This document shows positions 34,803 through 43,675 of a stretch of 64,000 nucleotides of DNA, one piece after another. Origin of the DNA: JAXGPX01 sp040766745 (lineage in GTDB: Bacteria; Bacillota; Sulfobacillia; Fermentithermobacillales; Fermentithermobacillaceae); NCBI GenBank assembly GCA_040766745.1, contig JAXGPX010000003.1, positions 1 through 64,000 of the forward strand, in the 5' to 3' direction. The stretch's first letter is position 1. Each line of letters starts with the position of its first letter. Made by a program: the position numbers and the translations under genes. The notes below the pieces were generated by a model. It was not told the origin of the DNA, did no database searches, and saw nothing but the letters and a program-made list of their open reading frames with translations.

Positions 34803-35767
34803 AAAAAGGAATTTTGAATGCCTGGCCTTCTGTATACCTATCGCCGGAAGGGCAGTGGATTTCAAAAGTTACACTGGAATCAACCGCTCTGCCTGATTCG
34901 ATTCAGATAGAGCGGTTAGGGGACAACCTTCGTGCATATCGATTAATTTTCCACGGGCTGGAACTCATAATGGCAGAAGACACTATCTCAGTACTTGATG
35001 GCTTGATTCATTCCGTAAAAATCCAATTCAGGCCTGGCCAATCTCAGGTAGTCATAGATATTTACCTCGAACTGCCGTTGGAAACATCGCCGGCCGGTAA
35101 ACATGATAATACCGGCCCTGGCCTTTTGGGACACAATTCCCAGGTTTCAATAGATCAAACGCCTGGCTTACCTGCGTCTATTGTATGTTCCGTTTCCCGG
35201 AAACCCCTTCAGGACCTGTTCAAAGGCGCCAGAATTGGCATTGATCCGGGACATGGCGGAAAAGACAAAGGGCATCGAGGCCCTGTAGATCTTACTGAGA
35301 AGTATGTAGCACTGGAAATTGCCAGAGAATTGTGCCCCATGCTGGAACTGTCACATGCGGTTCCTATTCTTACAAGGACAGACGATATCTATTTGACTGA
35401 TGAACAAAGGTATAGAATCCTGGAGCCAGCCAATCCCATTCTGGGAGTTCAAATCCATGCATCAGGAGATACAGACCCTCTTGCTCAGAAGTACCGAATC
35501 GCTGCCAAAGAAAACTGCACAGAATCACACAATCTTGCAGACATCGCAGCCGGAGCTTTGCTCGAGAGAATGGGTATGTTGGTTGAATCTGTTGAGCATC
35601 TATCGAGCCCGGTTAACTGGCAGTTTCCAATTATCAGGATTGAACCATTGTGCTTGACCTACTTTGCAGATGAAGCAAATTTCAGAGCACCTCTATTTAG
35701 AAAACGCATTGCTCAATCTATATACAACGGTATTGCCAGGTTCCTTGCCAAGCAGCAAGATGCATGA
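34799..35767 (+). CDS. N-acetylmuramoyl-L-alanine amidase (Amidase_3)
   Basis: A zinc amidase that cuts the bond between MurNAc and the peptide in peptidoglycan. In the 322-residue protein the catalytic domain starts near residue 140 with RIGIDPGHGGKDKGHRGP (first zinc His), then EKYVALEIARELC (zinc Glu), LTRTDDIYL, and a third His in GVQIHASGD. The N-terminal 130 residues are beta-rich and could be an AMIN-like wall-targeting part. There is no obvious signal peptide, which is odd for a secreted cell-wall enzyme. The start is GTG 34799, overlapping the decarboxylase stop (GTGA). Confidence 0.86.
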   Translation: MKKGILNAWPSVYLSPEGQWISKVTLESTALPDSIQIERLGDNLRAYRLIFHGLELIMAEDTISVLDGLIHSVKIQFRPGQSQVVIDIYLELPLETSPAGKHDNTGPGLLGHNSQVSIDQTPGLPASIVCSVSRKPLQDLFKGARIGIDPGHGGKDKGHRGPVDLTEKYVALEIARELCPMLELSHAVPILTRTDDIYLTDEQRYRILEPANPILGVQIHASGDTDPLAQKYRIAAKENCTESHNLADIAAGALLERMGMLVESVEHLSSPVNWQFPIIRIEPLCLTYFADEANFRAPLFRKRIAQSIYNGIARFLAKQQDA

Positions 35768-35807
35768 ATCAACACACCTTACCAAGGAATATTGAGGAGT
35801 GAAAGAA

Positions 35808-36476
35808 GTGTCACGCCGGTGGAACAAGGATAACGCCACCATATTGCGAATTCGAACTCACCTGATCACGAGCAAAGATGATCCGGTTTTCCTAATTGAT
35901 CACTACACTAGGGGCGTGGCTCAACCCGGAGACCTTGTAGGGATTGCAGAATCTGTAGTCGCAATCATGCAAGGGCGGGCCATTGAACCCGAACAGGTGA
36001 AACCGGGGATACTGGCCAGGTTCCTATCAAAGTTTGCCCACCCAGATGCAAGTATTTCTGCCGATCGATCCATGCAAATGGCCATAAACGAAGTAGGCGC
36101 GCCTCGAATCATGCTCGCAGCGTTGTGTGCGCTTATCGGGAAATTGCTCAGGATCAAAGGAACCTTCTTTAGGGTAGCAGGGCACCAGGTAGCCGAAATT
36201 GATGATTCAGGGGGAACAATGCCTCCCTTTGAAAGGCACATAATACTTGGCCCTGAGAATCCAAACTTAGTGGCCAGGCAGGTTTGGAAGAAGACGGGAC
36301 TGTGGACTCTAATTTTGGATGTAAACGACAAAGGGGCAGTTGATGTACTTGGGTCCAGCCTGCCTCTCAAGCCTCATCAAGAAGAATTCGTAAAAGACAT
36401 CCTAAGAACCAACCCCTTCGGCAACGATGATCAAAAAACGCCTCTTATAGTGATCAAGTTCGCCAAAGAAGGATAA
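35808..36476 (+). CDS. CofE-like (F420-0:gamma-glutamyl ligase family) protein
   Basis: A 222-residue protein of the coenzyme F420-0:L-glutamate ligase family. The motif GDLVGIAESVVAIMQGRAI matches the family's GD-x-x-x-x-ES-x-VA-x-QGR block, and HIILGPENPN and LDVNDKGAVDVLGSS fit later blocks. Many Bacillota without F420 have such a homologue of unknown ligase activity. GTG 35808 follows GGAG at 8 nt; a GTG at 35799 overlaps that site. The gene lies between amidase and PepV in one operon, hinting at glutamyl or peptide chemistry. Confidence 0.82.
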   Translation: MSRRWNKDNATILRIRTHLITSKDDPVFLIDHYTRGVAQPGDLVGIAESVVAIMQGRAIEPEQVKPGILARFLSKFAHPDASISADRSMQMAINEVGAPRIMLAALCALIGKLLRIKGTFFRVAGHQVAEIDDSGGTMPPFERHIILGPENPNLVARQVWKKTGLWTLILDVNDKGAVDVLGSSLPLKPHQEEFVKDILRTNPFGNDDQKTPLIVIKFAKEG

Positions 36477-36552
36477 TGCCGCCCTTTATTGAACAATAAT
36501 CCAATAAGCAATTACAACAATGAGTGGTAATCATGAAAGAGAGGCGTAATCC

Positions 36553-37992
36553 ATGGACCAGAATGAGTTTTCCTTATTTCTTCAAAACTGGATTCCCAAA
36601 CACAGGGATGAAATAGTCTCAACATTGCTCGATCTTATAGCAATCCCCAGTACCGAGCAACCGGCAAGAGACCAGGAACCCTTTGGGCCCGAAGTTGCCA
36701 GGGCGTTCAAGTTGTATCTGGAAAAAGCTGCAGGTTTTGAAATGTCTACCAAGAATGTAGATGGATACGCAGTACATGCAGAAGTCGGTACAGGCGCTGA
36801 AATGGCCATGACGCTTACACATGCAGACATCGTCCCCATCGGCACCGGATGGGCCAGAAACCCGTACGGGGAAGTATATGACGGCAAAGTATACGGGCGG
36901 GGGGCTCAGGACAATAAGGGGCCTACAGTTGCATGTCTCTACGCCTTGAAAGCAATCAAGGATAGCGGCGCACCTTTGAAGCGAAGAATAAGGCATGTTG
37001 TAGGCGGCAATGAAGAGTCAGGGTTCCGCTGTGTTCGCCATTACTTTGAAGTTGAAGAACAGCCAACATACGGTTTTTCTCCTGATGCCGTTTTCCCTTT
37101 GGTCTACGCCGAAAAGGGCAGTATGAACGTTAAGGTCACTGCAGTTCTGGGCAAAGGGGCATATTCTCTCCTGGAAGTTGCAGGCGGTGAGAGGGCTAAC
37201 ATTGTCCCGGAGAAAGCCCATGCTGTCCTCGCAGTTCCAGAAGGCCGCGAATCTACGGTAATTGATGAGCTCAAAAGCCGAATAACTGAAGTCAAAGCCG
37301 TGATTGGAGGGCCAGGGCCCTTATCCTTTGAGTTCACCCCTGGAAAAGGGCAAATCACAATAGAGTGCCAGGGAAAAGCATGCCATGCTTCAGTCCCCTG
37401 GGAAGGCACCAACGCCGTGGCAGCAATTCTGCATCTAGTTGCAGGCCTGGGTGAAAACCTCGGTTCTGTGGAAGGCATTAAGTTCGCCGCCAAAGCCGCA
37501 GATATTTATGGAAATGGGCTCAACATTCAATCTGAAGATGATATTTCCGGGAAACTTTCGTGCAACCTGGGAGTATGCAAGACAGATGATGTCGATGGAA
37601 ACAGAGTACTAACAGCGATATACAATATCAGGTACCCTGTAAAGGTCTCAGGCGAAGAACTCAGGAACCGTGCCCTAACGTGCAACAGGCCTGAAGCCGG
37701 TGAAGTTCAAGTAGAAGTTATAAGCCTTGGAAAATCCCATTACTCAGATCCAAACTCGTTCTTGGTAAAGGAGCTTCTGAATGTATATAGGGAAGAAACA
37801 GGAGACAACTCTCCTCCCATAACCATTGGCGGAGGGACCTATGCAAAAGTGATCCCGGGAGGGGTAGCATTCGGCCCTGTAAGGCCAGGTGCCGTAGAAA
37901 CAGCTCACCAGGCCGATGAGTTCATATCAGTAGAAGACCTTCTGCTCCTTGTAAAGATATATGCTAAAGCCCTTTATGCACTGGCACAATAA
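36553..37992 (+). CDS. pepV: PepV-like dipeptidase (M20A)
   Basis: A zinc dipeptidase of the PepV type that releases amino acids from dipeptides. The 479-residue protein has LTHADIVPIGTGW, GRGAQDNKGPTVA with the bridging Asp, and VVGGNEESGFR with the catalytic Glu pair, then a lid domain and a C-terminal HQADEFIS motif with the last zinc His. The length fits PepV rather than shorter M20 enzymes. The ATG at 36553 has a GAGAGGCG site. It closes the operon begun by the decarboxylase and is followed by a strong terminator. Confidence 0.92.
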   Translation: MDQNEFSLFLQNWIPKHRDEIVSTLLDLIAIPSTEQPARDQEPFGPEVARAFKLYLEKAAGFEMSTKNVDGYAVHAEVGTGAEMAMTLTHADIVPIGTGWARNPYGEVYDGKVYGRGAQDNKGPTVACLYALKAIKDSGAPLKRRIRHVVGGNEESGFRCVRHYFEVEEQPTYGFSPDAVFPLVYAEKGSMNVKVTAVLGKGAYSLLEVAGGERANIVPEKAHAVLAVPEGRESTVIDELKSRITEVKAVIGGPGPLSFEFTPGKGQITIECQGKACHASVPWEGTNAVAAILHLVAGLGENLGSVEGIKFAAKAADIYGNGLNIQSEDDISGKLSCNLGVCKTDDVDGNRVLTAIYNIRYPVKVSGEELRNRALTCNRPEAGEVQVEVISLGKSHYSDPNSFLVKELLNVYREETGDNSPPITIGGGTYAKVIPGGVAFGPVRPGAVETAHQADEFISVEDLLLLVKIYAKALYALAQ

Positions 37993-38045
37993 ACAGCTCT
38001 GCCCAAAATAATCTAAGCCGTTGGGAATGCTTTGAATTAGTGTTG

Positions 38046-38075
38046 AAAGGGGCCTGGACGTACCCGGGCCCCTTT
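38046..38075. terminator. Strong bidirectional terminator
   Basis: The stem AAAGGGGCC...GGCCCCTTT, with an inner GG/CC pair, is flanked by A- and T-rich ends. It lies between pepV (plus) and the HD-GYP gene (minus), serving both. Confidence 0.85.
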
Positions 38076-38094
38076 ACTTTCTGGGAACTTCCCC

Positions 38095-39180
38095 TCAGCC
38101 GGTATACCGGTATCGAGGCTTTTTACCAGATTGAACAGGGTTTTTGACATACCGGCTTCTCCTAATATCCTCTCCCCTGTTGATTAATACAGCAAATTTG
38201 GATACAAGCTCTGGGTCAAACTGTGTGCCGCTGCCATCATGTAGCCTCTTAACAGCTTCATCTCTTGGCAACGCTTTTCTGTATTTTCTATCAGAAATCA
38301 TGGCATCCCATGCGTCGGCTATGGCCAGGATCCTTGCCCCAAGAGGAACAACATCGCCTTCTACAACATCGGGGTACCCTCCATCTGCAAAGCCTTTGTG
38401 ATGATACAGCACAAGTTTGGCACATCTGTGCAGCTCTGGAATGGGCCTTAAGATATTATATCCATGTTGGGGATGTTGCTTAATCAAATCATATTCATCC
38501 TCTGTCAACCGGCCTGGCTTATTCAGAACCCTGTCCGGAATTGCGATCTTCCCGATATCATGGAGGATCCCTGCTTTGAACAAACATTCCAGATCATCCT
38601 GGGATAGGCCTACTTCCCTGCCCAGCATAACCGCATACCTTGCCACGTTCTCTGAATGGTCTCCGGTATACGAATCCTTGGCATCAATGGCTCTGGCAAA
38701 AGCAGTGGTTAATGCTTCCAATGTAGCGTTTAACTCTTTGTTTTTCCTGGATAGCTGTCTGTTTTGAGCATTCATAATCGAACTGGTGATTCCCGAAACG
38801 TAGCCCACTAGGGCAAAGAAGAATATTCTTATTACCCAGTTGGTAGGATGCTGCAGAGCACCTGTACCGGCATCCAACGGCATAAACGGCCCACTGGCCA
38901 TACCGCAAACCAAACCGGTTACAGCCCCCCACGCTCTGCCCCTTATGATACCTGTAGCAACAATAGGAAGATAATATAGGTGGGGAACAGCTGTTTTTGC
39001 GCCTCCTGTCTTGTATACTGCCAGAGTCACAAGTACCAAGACTGTGACAAGAATTAATGTATAAATAAGGGAATAGTTGGGTACCTTCAGGAGTTCGCTC
39101 TCACGTCTGAGGAATTTCATGAACCGGTCCAGCCTTCTGCCCTCTAACACAATGTACACCCCACAGCAACTTTTCGACAA
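38095..39180 (-). CDS. Membrane HD-GYP phosphodiesterase
   Basis: A likely cyclic-di-GMP phosphodiesterase of 361 residues. About four N-terminal membrane helices (YSLIYTLILVTVLVLVTLAVY, VIRIFFFALVGYVSGIT and others) carry a small sensor region. The HD-GYP domain follows with GDHSENVARYAV, AGILHDIGKIAIPD, YHHKGFADGGYPD and LAIADAWDAM. The GYP motif is spelled GGYP. A TTG start at 39180 is preceded by GAGGCGA; an ATG at 39120 is an alternative with a weaker site. It stands between a terminator and the S-layer gene. Confidence 0.88.
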   Translation of the reverse strand: MSKSCCGVYIVLEGRRLDRFMKFLRRESELLKVPNYSLIYTLILVTVLVLVTLAVYKTGGAKTAVPHLYYLPIVATGIIRGRAWGAVTGLVCGMASGPFMPLDAGTGALQHPTNWVIRIFFFALVGYVSGITSSIMNAQNRQLSRKNKELNATLEALTTAFARAIDAKDSYTGDHSENVARYAVMLGREVGLSQDDLECLFKAGILHDIGKIAIPDRVLNKPGRLTEDEYDLIKQHPQHGYNILRPIPELHRCAKLVLYHHKGFADGGYPDVVEGDVVPLGARILAIADAWDAMISDRKYRKALPRDEAVKRLHDGSGTQFDPELVSKFAVLINRGEDIRRSRYVKNPVQSGKKPRYRYTG

Positions 39181-39260
39181 TATTCGCCTCTTAGTCCTAT
39201 TCTACCAAAGTATAGAAAGAATGCTGTTAGTTATGCAAATTGACAGGATACCAGAGAGAG

Positions 39261-39280
39261 CCGGGGACATCTGTCCCCGG
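39261..39280 (-). terminator. 20-bp palindromic hairpin after the S-layer gene
   Basis: CCGGGGACATCTGTCCCCGG forms a perfect 9-bp stem with a 2-nt centre. It is 46 bp past the stop of the SLH protein and next to a second palindrome (GCTGAGCTCAGC). No T-tract follows. Confidence 0.5.
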
Positions 39281-39326
39281 CCCCGCTGAGCTCAGCCTAC
39301 ATTCCCTCTATTATGCGGCGTTATCT

Positions 39327-41645
39327 CTATTTCGACGGCCTGGATACTATCTTTATTTCAGCGGCCGTATCGCCGTCAAGCCGGACTCTTAGAACATCGC
39401 CTATGGCCAGCTGATATCTGTCCAGTGGGTTCGATCCATAGGTGATCTCAGTTTCCAAATCGACCTTGACCTCGGTCTCGGTCCCTTCATGCTCAAGTTT
39501 GAGAACAGATAGAGACTCTTGGTGTTGTATTGACTCTAGTTTGCCATAGAGGTCGCCAAACGGAATTTTCTGGCCCCGGGCAAGAATCACGATTTCGGCT
39601 GCATCATCGCCGTCATACGTCACTTTCACTTTGTCGCCGGGTTTCAGCGACGCCGGTGAGACTTCTGAATACCCGTAAGAGATCACCGTGGCAGAAGTGA
39701 CCTTAAAACTATCCAGTTTGCAGTCATCCTGCTTTACCGTGATGGCCCTGTGATACGTAAAATCGCTGATAGACGATATGATCCCTGTGAGTTCCTTGAG
39801 TTCCTTATATCTTTCGGTTACTGTGACTTCAACACCGACACTGTTTATTATCTTAACCTGCACCTTATCGCCTACGTATACTTGAGAAATGTCAATGGCC
39901 TTATCTTTGTAGAAAACCTTAACTGTTGGCGACAAAGTGATTTTGTGTGTGGCTTTATTGCTATCTGTAACCTGAATGGTCTTTACATCCTTGGCAAACC
40001 CAATGCCAGCAACAGACCCTGAAACATAACTGATCTGGGTAGGCCTGGACGTCACCCAAACCCTCACAGCTTGCTTGTTCTGGATTCGCAGGGTTACCAC
40101 ATCACCTACAAGAAGCTTGTCGTATGTTAACGTCTTTCCCTCGCAGGTAATTACTGCATCTTTCTTAAGAGTAAAATCGCGCCTGTCTCCGGCCTTTACT
40201 TCAATCCTCAGGGTAACTGTATCTCCAATTGATATTGCCTTGATTGTGCCGCTGATGTCTGTTGTGGAAAGGTCTGTCAATACGAAAATCTCATATACCT
40301 TGCCATTGCGCTCTTTTGCTATGATCTCATCACCAACAACCAGGGTAGAAACAGCCATGTCCCTGGTACCATCGGTGACCAGGCAATTTGCCTCCAGAGT
40401 AAGGGCCTCATACCCGTCTGTGGTAACCACTGTAAGCCCTACTTCACCCTTGCTGGTCTTTGATATAGACCAGATTGTGCCGATTATGTCACGAGTCGGT
40501 ACAGGAACCGGTACACCGCCTGCTACTACAGTAATAAGCAAGGCTACTTCCGAACCGTTAGTCAGTATCCGAACTGTGTCTCCTACTTTTATGTCTTTTA
40601 CATTTGTAGTAGATTTGCCACGGACAATAAGGGCATCTTTGGAAATCCTGTAGGTATGCTCTTTCCCAGAAGAAAGCCTTATTGTAATTGAACTGCTTGA
40701 TACGTACTTAACAACCCCGGTTACATGATACGGCATCTCTTCAGGAAGCTCTCCCACAACGAACCGGTCCAATATGGTAGCCAGCTCTGCTCTGGTTACA
40801 GGCTTGTTGGGCTGGAAGGTCCTATCACCATATCCTTCAAAAAGTTCCATGTCGACTGCCTGAGCAACGTATCCCCAGTACTTAGCCGGGATTGCAGGGG
40901 CATCCCTGAAAGGCAGTGATTTTGACATCTTCTTCTCTGCCTCTTCACCATACCCCAGAGCCCTTACCATAACTTTGGCTACCCATGCCCGATCTGCAGG
41001 TTTCTGAGGATTAATATCTGAGAGTTCTACCCATCCCTCTTCTACCGCTAACAGCACATACCCAAGGGACCATCTTGCAGGTACAGGAACGTAAGGATAC
41101 CATGAACTGCCAAGGTTGAAGTATTTCGTGTAGTCATCATCATCATCGTCATCGTCATAATCATAATACCAGTAGTTCTTCAGTCTACGCTGGTTGCCCT
41201 TGCTTATGTCCTCATCAAGGCTCGAGTATATACTGCTAAACCTGTTGCCCAGTTCCAAAGCCTCTTCCTCAAGCCCAAAAGCCCTTACGATCATTGTCAA
41301 AGCTTCAGCTTGCTTTACCGGGCTATTAGGCTTGAATACGTTTCCGTCGTAACCTGTTATAATCCCAAGGCCACGCATTCGTGTAATTGCTTCAAGAGCC
41401 CATGCTGCCTGGCCCAAATCGGAAAAACCGAGTTTGTTGCTTTTCTTCATGGCCTTCTCGGCCTGCTTAATCAACTTCTCAAGCAACTTCCCTGCTTGTT
41501 TGTAATGGCCTTTGCCGTTCGCCTGGGCAAACCCTGACATTCCTAAGACCAGTGAAAACGTTAATAGAAGGACTACTGCAGCCCTCATCCTTAGTCTCGC
41601 TGTCCTAGATGCTAGGTGCCCCAGGCCTTTCTTCTGACCTGTCAA
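39327..41645 (-). CDS. S-layer homology (SLH) surface protein with six repeat domains
   Basis: A secreted, wall-anchored 772-residue protein. A signal peptide (RMRAAVVLLLTFSLVLGMSGFAQA) is followed by three SLH domains (about 70-115, 190-235, 245-300; for example GIITGYDGNVFKPNSPV and LFEGYGDRTFQPNKPVTRAE) that bind secondary wall polymer. A tyrosine-aspartate run including eight consecutive Asp lies between SLH 1 and 2 (about 165-175) and could bind cations. The C-terminal 460 residues hold six related beta-rich repeats of about 75 residues, each ending in a V-G-D-x-V-x-V-x-I pattern (LKPGDKVKVTY, AIGDVLRVRL). The TTG start follows AGGAGGCGG. The client or role beyond surface display is unknown. 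Confidence 0.9.
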   Translation of the reverse strand: MTGQKKGLGHLASRTARLRMRAAVVLLLTFSLVLGMSGFAQANGKGHYKQAGKLLEKLIKQAEKAMKKSNKLGFSDLGQAAWALEAITRMRGLGIITGYDGNVFKPNSPVKQAEALTMIVRAFGLEEEALELGNRFSSIYSSLDEDISKGNQRRLKNYWYYDYDDDDDDDDYTKYFNLGSSWYPYVPVPARWSLGYVLLAVEEGWVELSDINPQKPADRAWVAKVMVRALGYGEEAEKKMSKSLPFRDAPAIPAKYWGYVAQAVDMELFEGYGDRTFQPNKPVTRAELATILDRFVVGELPEEMPYHVTGVVKYVSSSSITIRLSSGKEHTYRISKDALIVRGKSTTNVKDIKVGDTVRILTNGSEVALLITVVAGGVPVPVPTRDIIGTIWSISKTSKGEVGLTVVTTDGYEALTLEANCLVTDGTRDMAVSTLVVGDEIIAKERNGKVYEIFVLTDLSTTDISGTIKAISIGDTVTLRIEVKAGDRRDFTLKKDAVITCEGKTLTYDKLLVGDVVTLRIQNKQAVRVWVTSRPTQISYVSGSVAGIGFAKDVKTIQVTDSNKATHKITLSPTVKVFYKDKAIDISQVYVGDKVQVKIINSVGVEVTVTERYKELKELTGIISSISDFTYHRAITVKQDDCKLDSFKVTSATVISYGYSEVSPASLKPGDKVKVTYDGDDAAEIVILARGQKIPFGDLYGKLESIQHQESLSVLKLEHEGTETEVKVDLETEITYGSNPLDRYQLAIGDVLRVRLDGDTAAEIKIVSRPSK

Positions 41646-41850
41646 ACCAACCGCCTCCTGTAACCATGCTAAACTAAACCCAAAATTTAACAGACGCTAC
41701 GGCTAGTATATGAGTTCGCCTTTGCATAGAGACTCAGGCACTAACCGATTCTCAGTTATACAATCGTTTCCCGTGGAAATCTTGTGGGGAATTCTTTGCA
41801 GTTTCTGTAATTACAGTAATTAGCAGCCGTACTCCCTGGCAAAACCCAAA

Positions 41851-42310
41851 CCGGTGCGGAATCGGCGCGGTTAGGGGCAAGACTGGTGCGGAGTTGCACC
41901 GGTTTGACCGAAAAGCGGTGCAGATTCGGTGGACATTCGCTGCAAAGCTCGATACACCTGGCAACCCGGTGCGGAATCGGCGCAGTTGGAGGCAAGACTG
42001 GTGCGGAGTTGCACCGGTTTGACCGAAAAGCAGTGCAGATTCGGTGCACATTCGCTGCAAAGCTCGATACACCTGGCAACCCGGTGCGGAATCGGTGCGG
42101 TTGGAGGCAAGACTGGTGCGGCATCGCACCGGTTTGACCGAAAAGCAGTGCAGATTCGGTGCGAGTTGGCTGTCAAGACCGATACGCCTGGCAACCCGGT
42201 GCGAAACCGGTGCGGTTGGAGGCAAAAGGGGTGCAGAATCGCGCCGGTCTGACCGAAAAGTAGTTCAGAATCGCAGATTTGACCGAAGAGCGGTGCAGAT
42301 TCGTTCTTAG
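41851..42310. repeat. 115-bp tandem repeat array, about four units
   Basis: Units start at 41851, 41966, 42081 and 42196, giving an exact 115-bp period. Each contains CCGGTGCGGAATCGG, then TTGCACCGGTTTGACCGAAA, then AGCGGTGCAGATTCGGTG, and ends CTGGCAAC. The last unit is decayed and partly duplicated internally. Several sizeable reading frames cross the array on both strands but they simply repeat; I do not call genes. The array fills the 700-bp gap between the M48 protease gene and the SLH gene. The part at 41646-41850 shows nothing clear beyond the SLH ribosome site. The same core recurs in the array at 56.9 kb. Confidence 0.93.
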
Positions 42311-42354
42311 CTTAATGGAGGACCGATCTTCCCGGCCCTAGAAACCCTGTAATC

Positions 42355-43563
42355 TTACTGCGACTGCTCACCCATGACGATTCTCTCAAGTGTGGTAGGA
42401 TGAGTCCATGCAAACCAGCGGATAAACCCAGGAGGCTCTACATCTCCCAAATTCCCTTTGGCCAGGCCTACCATGGCTGCAACAAAGGAATCCGGGTCCC
42501 CTGTAAGTTCCAGGGAAAACATATCAGCCTGTACCTCATGCCTTCGAGACATCATTGAAGCAACGGGCGTGGCAACATATGAGACAAGAACTGAGAACAA
42601 CACCAGAGACAGAAACACGCTTCGCAAAGTCATAACCGAAAACTGTTCCGGCAAAGGTCCGGCAACCAATGAAAAGAGCATGGTAATTGCAAGAGTCCCT
42701 ACTGCGGAAAATACTATCCCGCTTACAATATGGCCGTATTTCCAGTGGCCAAGTTCATGGGCCAATACCAATTTGACCTCTTCCAGTGAATGGTTTGCAA
42801 TTAAGGTATCATAAAGCACTACCTGTTTGCTCTTGCCAATACCCGTAAAATACGCGTTTGCCCTGGACGTCTTTAGAGAAGCCTCCATAACGAGGACTTT
42901 GTCAACCTGCATTCCTGCGGCATCGGCAAGTTCATTTACCTCAGCCAGGATGGCCTGGTCTTCCAATGGAGTGAACCTGTCAAACACCGGGGCAATAGCA
43001 ATTGGATACACGTAGGCAAAGAACATACTCCCAAGAAAAAGCACAACCGTCAGAAGGTAATGCCATGTCCGGGGAAACCGAACCAGAAGTAAAGCGGCGA
43101 AACCACCGGATATGGCATAGATCACCAAATCAAGGACAGTACCTTTGAAAAACTCCAAGAACCAGCCACCCAGTTCCAATCTTGTAAGGCCAAAGGCCTT
43201 TTCAAGATAATATCCTTTGTACCAGCGAAAAGGTAGGCTTACCAGGGTCAACATCAAGCCTGCTTGAATGGCTAAAACTGCACCTATCCACAAAGAAGCG
43301 CCCGGCAAAACATGCCTTGACACATGCATCCCAAAAAGAGCGCGGTTCTGAAACTTCCTGGTAGCAAATATGAACAAGGCCAGAAAGGTGGCTATTGATT
43401 GAAGCCCTGTTGCCAGGTAAGAAAGGTTTGCCCTACGGAATGCCTGCTCAAGAAACCCACGGTCGAAATAGGTAAGCGCCTCTTGGGAAAATGCCCTGGG
43501 CAAGAACGCACTGACTACCCATAGAATAGCAAAAATCAGGGCAACAGCCAGCAGTATTTTCAT
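42355..43563 (-). CDS. M48-family membrane metalloprotease (Ste24/CAAX-protease-like)
   Basis: A zinc metalloprotease of 402 residues with several membrane helices, similar to Ste24 endopeptidases. The catalytic motif is LVLAHELGHWKYGH (HExxH), with a third zinc ligand in the region MSRRHEVQADMFSLEL (Glu). Upstream, ANAYFTGIGKSKQVVLYDTL is a typical M48 block. In bacteria such enzymes handle membrane-protein quality control. I chose ATG 43563 (MKILLAVAL) with an AGGG site; a start at 43602 would add 13 polar residues. It abuts the repeat array at its 3' end. Confidence 0.9.
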   Translation of the reverse strand: MKILLAVALIFAILWVVSAFLPRAFSQEALTYFDRGFLEQAFRRANLSYLATGLQSIATFLALFIFATRKFQNRALFGMHVSRHVLPGASLWIGAVLAIQAGLMLTLVSLPFRWYKGYYLEKAFGLTRLELGGWFLEFFKGTVLDLVIYAISGGFAALLLVRFPRTWHYLLTVVLFLGSMFFAYVYPIAIAPVFDRFTPLEDQAILAEVNELADAAGMQVDKVLVMEASLKTSRANAYFTGIGKSKQVVLYDTLIANHSLEEVKLVLAHELGHWKYGHIVSGIVFSAVGTLAITMLFSLVAGPLPEQFSVMTLRSVFLSLVLFSVLVSYVATPVASMMSRRHEVQADMFSLELTGDPDSFVAAMVGLAKGNLGDVEPPGFIRWFAWTHPTTLERIVMGEQSQ

Positions 43564-43675
43564 TGATAACCCTATGGTTACCCAATCCCCATTACCGGTC
43601 ATATCGTGGTTCCGGCCTCCCCTACATATTCATTATCATAATACGCCTGCCTTACTTCAAGCATAACCGGCCACT

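Noticed and set aside
40075..40653. 192-codon plus-strand frame
   Set aside because: It is antisense to the repeat half of the SLH protein.
41752..42225. Several overlapping frames of 80-157 codons on both strands
   Set aside because: They are repeat translations in the 115-bp array, present in many frames at once.
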